This document shows positions 5,925-6,588 of a stretch of 6,588 nucleotides of DNA, piece after piece. Both the position numbers and the translations under genes were made by a program. The DNA is taken from assembly GCA_021789565.1 (NCBI GenBank), contig JAJYJL010000476.1, positions 1 through 6,588 on the forward strand, read 5' to 3'. This DNA is from Acidobacteriota bacterium. GTDB lineage: Bacteria > Acidobacteriota > Terriglobia > UBA7540. The notes beneath the pieces were generated by a model. That model did not search any database. It saw nothing but the letters and a program-made list of their open reading frames with translations, and was not told the origin of the DNA. Numbering within the stretch: the stretch's first letter is position 1; every line of letters begins with the position of its first letter.

Positions 5925-6588
5925 ATGGGGAACGTTAAAGTTACCCTGCCAGACGGCACCAGCAAAGAATTTCCGCAAGGGACCACCGCGCGAGAGGTGG
6001 CGCAATCAATCGGGCCAGGTCTTGCCAAAGTGGCGCTTGCGGCCAAGCTGGACGGCAACCTGGTGGACCTCAGCGCTCCAATTGAAACCGACAGCGCCCT
6101 GCATGTGATCACGCCTTCTTCGCCGGAAGGCCTGATGATCTACCGGCACTCTTCTGCGCACCTGCTTGCGGCTGCCGTACTTGAACTTTTTCCGGACGCG
6201 CACCCGGGCATCGGACCGCCGACAGATACCGGGTTCTTCTACGACTTTTATCGCGAAAAGGCTTTTACTGAAGCTGACCTTGCCCGGATCGAAGCCAAGA
6301 TGAAAGAACTGGCCGACGCCGATATCCCGTATGAGCGAGTCTATTTTCCCAGGGAAGAAGGCCTGAAGGTTTTCGGCCAGATGGGCGAGTTCCTGAAGTG
6401 CGAGCTGATCGAAGAAAAGGCTGAGCCGGTTTTTTCGGCTTACCGGACGGGAAAATTTCTGGATTTCTGCCGCGGCCCGCACATTCCCTCGACGGGACGG
6501 ATCAAGGCTTTCAAGCTGTTGAGCGTTGCCGGAGCGCACTGGAAGGGCGATGAGAAGTCTCACCCGATGCAGCGGATTTACGGCACCG
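5925..6588 (+). CDS. thrS: Threonyl-tRNA synthetase, N-terminal part (runs off the window)
   Basis: The enzyme charges tRNA-Thr with threonine. The first 221 residues are present and the 3' end is cut by the window edge. Residues 1-63 form a TGS domain (VKVTLPDGTSKEFPQGTTAREVA). From about 70 on is the editing (SAD) domain, which clears mischarged serine. Its metal-like site residues are all present: H75 and H79 in HSSAH, and C182 and H186 in CRGPH, at nearly the same positions as in E. coli. PPTDTGFFYDF and GAHWKGDE are further family blocks. The catalytic class II core lies beyond the window. ATG 5925 is the first possible start because a TAA sits in frame two codons upstream. AGGAG (5906-5910) is 14 nt away, a rather long spacing. 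Confidence 0.97.
   Translation, partial: MGNVKVTLPDGTSKEFPQGTTAREVAQSIGPGLAKVALAAKLDGNLVDLSAPIETDSALHVITPSSPEGLMIYRHSSAHLLAAAVLELFPDAHPGIGPPTDTGFFYDFYREKAFTEADLARIEAKMKELADADIPYERVYFPREEGLKVFGQMGEFLKCELIEEKAEPVFSAYRTGKFLDFCRGPHIPSTGRIKAFKLLSVAGAHWKGDEKSHPMQRIYGT

Noticed and set aside
6006..6563. 185-codon minus-strand open frame
   Set aside because: It lies opposite thrS, whose + strand frame has clear TGS and editing-domain motifs and which lacks a stop only because the window ends.

Overview
This is a GC-rich bacterial window with every gene on the + strand. It carries a biosynthetic cluster for aspartate-family amino acids, followed by the start of a threonyl-tRNA synthetase gene. The mix suggests an uncultivated or soil-type Acidobacteriota-like bacterium: an asd of the type also found in archaea and fungi, a short DapB, a succinylase-pathway DapD, an OsmC relative directly after dapD, and a GHMP homoserine kinase. 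That assignment is a judgement from memory of families and gene order; no search was run.

Layout: 1-225 is the 3' end of an M20 deacylase gene (ArgE/DapE type). It is followed by asd (325-1374), a spacer with terminator-like hairpins and a possible promoter, dapB (1502-2233), dapA (2302-3201) and dapD (3337-4173). Nine bases later comes an OsmC-family gene (4183-4659) whose reading frame contains an in-frame TGA. An AT-rich spacer with an 18-base dyad precedes a homoserine kinase gene (thrB, 4811-5797). A promoter-like spacer then leads into thrS (5925 to the window end).

The genes fit one pathway. Asd makes aspartate semialdehyde. DapA and DapB turn it into tetrahydrodipicolinate, and DapD succinylates that. 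An M20 deacylase such as the truncated first gene could remove the succinyl group later, after an aminotransferase step that is not encoded here. The other branch from aspartate semialdehyde leads through homoserine to threonine, where ThrB acts, and ThrS charges threonine onto tRNA.

The standout is the OsmC-like gene. A naive reading gives two fragments, 4183-4392 and a later one ending at 4659, because codon 70 is TGA. The frame is open on both sides, both halves read as one OsmC-family protein, and the TGA lies exactly where the family has its reactive cysteine (GG-C-LTGTFGG context). A perfect 8-bp hairpin with a GGA apical loop begins 18 nt after the TGA, with its loop 26 nt after it. 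This matches the geometry of a bacterial SECIS element. The best reading is a selenocysteine-containing OsmC-like peroxidase. A nonsense mutation or sequencing error remains the main alternative.

No gene-free stretch exceeds about 150 bases. No tRNA, rRNA, CRISPR array, insertion sequence or large repeat was seen.
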